64,000 nucleotides of DNA, taken from the NCBI RefSeq assembly GCF_001667585.1, contig NZ_LZJZ01000083.1:124001-188000 (forward strand), in the 5' to 3' direction. The position numbers were made by a program, and so were the translations under genes. The notes beneath the pieces were generated by a model, which had not been told where the DNA came from, made no database searches, and worked only from the letters and a program-made list of their open reading frames with translations. The stretch is from Mycobacterium sp. E2733. GTDB lineage: Bacteria; Actinomycetota; Actinomycetes; Mycobacteriales; Mycobacteriaceae. Shown here piece after piece: positions 61,827 through 64,000 of this stretch (position 1 is the stretch's first letter; each line of letters begins with the position of its first letter).

Positions 61827-62852
61827 CTATTCGGACTGCGCGGCCGGACTGGCTTTTCGCGGGCTGCGCATGGCGGCCCAGAACCGGGCCGCCTCGCGGA
61901 TCGATTCCTCGACCGGCCGCGGCTGCCAACCCAATTCGCGTCTGGCCTTCCCGCTGTCCACGTCGGCCTCGGCGCGCATCATGCGCACCGACGCGAGACT
62001 GAGTTCGGAGTCCTTGCCGGTGAGCCGCGCCTTCAGGCTGCCAAGCGCGGAAAGGGCGTAAAGCATCGGAACGGAGATCGAGCGTTGTGGCGCCGGTACG
62101 CCGGCCTCGTCGGCCGCGATGCGTACGACCTCGTTCAACGCGATCATCCGCTCGGAGACCAGGTATCGCTCACCGATGCGGCCGCGCTCGGCGGCCAGGA
62201 TCATGGCCCGCGCGGCGTCGTCGACGCCGACGACTTCCAGCTGAATGCCGTTCATTCCGAAGGGCAGCTTGCCGAAGACCGCACCGGCGATGAAGGCGCC
62301 GTGCGGCGTGCCGCCCCAGTCTCCGCTGCCGTAGGTCGTCGACACGCACATCGCGATCGCGGGCAACCCGGCCTCGGCCACGTACCGCATCACCAGGTTT
62401 TCGGCCTGCACCCGGGACCGCACGTAGGGGGTCTGTCCCCGCGGGCTGATCACGTCGTCCTCGGTCGCTACGTGCCCATGCCGCCGGCCCACCGTCGTGT
62501 AGGTGCTCGTGAAGATGAACCTGCGCAGGTCGGGTTGGTTCACGGCGACATCGAGAACGTTGCGCAGGCCTTCGACGTTGGTGCGGAACAGTGGCGCGGG
62601 GTCGCGCAACCATGCGCGGGTGTCGACGACGCAGTAGTAGACGTCGTCGACACCGTCCATCGCCTCGCACAGCGTGGCGTCGTCGAAAACGTCGCCGTGA
62701 AAGCGGGTCAGCTCGAGGTCGTCGATGGAACGGGTGTTGGCATCTGGGCGCACCATCGCCCGCACCTGGGCACCGTCCGCAACCAGCTGGCGGGTGACAT
62801 GCGAACCCAGAAAGCCGTTGGCGCCGATCACGAGTTTGGGCTTGGTGCTCAC
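61827..62852 (-). CDS. NAD-dependent epimerase/dehydratase-like protein (Rv0139-like)
   Basis: A 341-residue extended SDR: KPKLVIGANGFLGSHVTRQL (NAD site), VDDVYYCVVDTRAWL, FIFTSTYTTVGRRHG and SPRGQTPYVRSRVQAENLVM with the catalytic Tyr region modified (PYVRSRVQAE rather than YxxxK), so it may be a reductase or a non-classical member. GTG 62852 follows CGGAGGATC and overlaps the preceding gene as GTGA. Length agrees with Rv0139 (340 aa). The substrate is unknown. Confidence 0.86.
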   Translation of the reverse strand: MSTKPKLVIGANGFLGSHVTRQLVADGAQVRAMVRPDANTRSIDDLELTRFHGDVFDDATLCEAMDGVDDVYYCVVDTRAWLRDPAPLFRTNVEGLRNVLDVAVNQPDLRRFIFTSTYTTVGRRHGHVATEDDVISPRGQTPYVRSRVQAENLVMRYVAEAGLPAIAMCVSTTYGSGDWGGTPHGAFIAGAVFGKLPFGMNGIQLEVVGVDDAARAMILAAERGRIGERYLVSERMIALNEVVRIAADEAGVPAPQRSISVPMLYALSALGSLKARLTGKDSELSLASVRMMRAEADVDSGKARRELGWQPRPVEESIREAARFWAAMRSPRKASPAAQSE

Positions 62853-63355
62853 TGAGATCCTCCGTTTTGCCGCATCCACCGCGCGGCGTCTTCGTCGAGC
62901 GTGCCAAGCGCCTGGGCCTTGCGACACCACTTCATCCCGGCCCGAAGGAAACGCAGCGGGTTGTAGATGTCTTCTTCACGGCTCCATTGGCCGTCGCCGG
63001 CGTACGTGATGATCGTGATGTTGGTGGCGCTGATGACGCTGCCGTCGCCGGGGTCGCGCATCGGATTGTCCAGCTCGAGGATTACCCGGCCGGTGGGCTC
63101 GTCGATCACCGACCACAGGGTGGGGAACGCGACCATGTGGCTGCCGGGGAAGGTCGTCATCGTTTGCTTGATCCACTCGCGCACCTCATCGCGGCCGTGC
63201 ATGGTGCCTGCCGCATGCTCGACGTACTCGACGTCGGGCGTGTACTGCTCGACCCAGGCGTCCCAGTCGCGCGTCTCGGCGGCGCGGGCGACCGTCTCCT
63301 CGAACTTCCCGAAGGCGGCGGCCAGTTCGCTGCGGGAGAACGAACGGGTGGTCAC
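62849..63355 (-). CDS. SnoaL/NTF2-like protein (Rv0138-like)
   Basis: A 168-residue NTF2-like protein: FGKFEETVARAAETRDWDAW, EQYTPDVEYVEHAAGTMHGR, WIKQTMTTFPGSHMVAFPTL, and NPLRFLRAGMKWCRKAQALG. GTG 63355 (VTTRSFSR) gives the length of Rv0138 (167 aa); GTG 63403 is an alternative. It is divergent from msrA and coupled by four bases to the epimerase gene. Function unknown; it may be a small isomerase partner of the epimerase. Confidence 0.84.
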   Translation of the reverse strand: MTTRSFSRSELAAAFGKFEETVARAAETRDWDAWVEQYTPDVEYVEHAAGTMHGRDEVREWIKQTMTTFPGSHMVAFPTLWSVIDEPTGRVILELDNPMRDPGDGSVISATNITIITYAGDGQWSREEDIYNPLRFLRAGMKWCRKAQALGTLDEDAARWMRQNGGSQ

Positions 63356-63427
63356 CTTGCAGCACCGTTGCAGCTCATCGGCGGAGTGTAGCCTGGGCGG
63401 CACCGTGGCCGGTTAGGAGGACGAGCA

Positions 63428-63940
63428 ATGGCAACCGAAAAAGCGATACTCGCCGGCGGCTGTTTTTGGGGGATGCAAGAACTCATCCGCAAACAGCCGG
63501 GGGTGGTTTCGACGCGGGTCGGTTACACCGGCGGCGACGTCCCGAATGCGACCTACCGCAATCACGGCACGCACGCCGAGGCCATCGAGATCGTCTACGA
63601 CCCGGCGGTCACCGACTATCGCACCATGCTCGAGTTCTTCTTCCAGATCCACGATCCGACAACGAAAGACCGCCAGGGCAACGACCGCGGCCCCAGCTAC
63701 CGGTCGGCCATCTTCTACCTCGACGAGGAGCAGAAGCGCATCGCGCTGGACACCATCGCCGATGTCGACGCCTCCGGGTTGTGGCCAGGCAAGGTCGTGA
63801 CCGAGGTCAGCCCGGCCGGAGATTTCTGGGAGGCCGAGCCCGAGCACCAGGACTACCTGCAGCACTACCCGAACGGGTACACCTGCCACTACATCCGCCC
63901 CGGCTGGAAACTGCCGCGCCGGGCCACCGCGGGCCAGTAG
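63428..63940 (+). CDS. msrA: Peptide methionine sulfoxide reductase A
   Basis: A 170-residue MsrA: the catalytic GGCFWG (Cys12) near the start, [20 protein letters not shown] with [33 protein letters not shown], and the C-terminal [20 protein letters not shown]. It reduces methionine-S-sulfoxide in proteins as an oxidative-stress repair enzyme, using thioredoxin. TAGGAGGAC precedes ATG 63428. It is the counterpart of Rv0137c. Confidence 0.95.
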   Translation: MATEKAILAGGCFWGMQELIRKQPGVVSTRVGYTGGDVPNATYRNHGTHAEAIEIVYDPAVTDYRTMLEFFFQIHDPTTKDRQGNDRGPSYRSAIFYLDEEQKRIALDTIADVDASGLWPGKVVTEVSPAGDFWEAEPEHQDYLQHYPNGYTCHYIRPGWKLPRRATAGQ

Positions 63941-63951
63941 GCGGGCGCGGC

Positions 63952-64000
63952 TCAGCGCCGGTGCACCACGATCCGACCGCCGTCTTTGGGCGTGTAGGCA
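63952..64000 (-). CDS. 3' end of a probable cytochrome P450 (cyp138 position)
   Basis: The last 15 codons of a minus-strand gene run off the window: AYTPKDGGRIVVHRR then TGA at 63952-63954. This basic tail resembles the C terminus of CYP135/138-type P450s, and cyp138 (Rv0136) is the neighbour of msrA in M. tuberculosis. Too short for certainty. Confidence 0.5.
   Translation of the reverse strand, partial: AYTPKDGGRIVVHRR

Overview
The window is high-GC actinobacterial DNA from a slow-growing Mycobacterium, most like the M. avium complex or a close relative (inferred from gene content; no search was possible). Read backwards, its gene order follows M. tuberculosis H37Rv from about Rv0181c at the left to Rv0137c at the right. 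It contains a complete mce1 locus. I saw no tRNA, rRNA, CRISPR array, prophage or intact insertion sequence.

Layout. 1-2460: end of an alpha/beta hydrolase gene, a DapB-N-like oxidoreductase and a divergent IclR regulator. 2483-5814: a pirin, an ABC-2-like membrane protein and LprO. 5807-6481: a YoaK-type membrane protein. 6500-21477 (minus strand): the mce1 lipid-import operon, transcribed as fadD5, yrbE1A, yrbE1B, mce1A to mce1F, then four mce-associated membrane proteins, with the repressor gene mce1R divergent. 22327-24476: a START-like protein, a thioesterase and adhE1. 24480-42528: an accessory catabolic region with a P450, aldolase, alcohol dehydrogenases, SDRs, a CoA-transferase, acyl-CoA dehydrogenase, LLM oxidoreductase, thioesterases, an SMP-30 protein, a TetR regulator, a glycolate-oxidase-like flavoprotein (the Rv0161 counterpart) and a second DapB-N-like protein. 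42580-46483: a TetR regulator, a 41-codon gene and the pntAa-pntAb-pntB transhydrogenase operon. 46712-51708: a SnoaL-like protein, fadE2, the tyrosine phosphatase gene ptpB, an SDR and an aldehyde dehydrogenase. 51841-54680: three tandem SAM methyltransferases. 54752-56373: a TetR-pirin pair. 56552-60105: a ClC channel with CBS and RCK_C tails, Dps, and a DNA glycosylase. 60160-63940: small NTF2-like and DUF427 proteins, a methyltransferase, an epimerase and msrA. The window ends in the 3' end of a probable P450 gene.

How it works together. The Mce1 permease (YrbE1A/B), six Mce1 subunits and accessory proteins form an envelope lipid importer; FadD5 activates fatty acid and Mce1R represses. 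The 24.5-42.5 kb region looks like a self-contained degradation module. Its minus-strand genes overlap by 1 to 4 bases, and a 26-bp bipartite motif (TGACACTT-N9-TTTGTAAAG) occurs at three of its intergenic promoters, implying one local regulon. Two genes in the module look broken: a flavin monooxygenase remnant and a frameshifted SRPBCC protein. Other non-coding structure includes a MIRU-like tandem repeat at the mce1D/mce1E junction, a 60-bp tandem palindromic repeat beside pntB, a long hairpin, TetR-type operators and a SigF-type promoter in front of dps.
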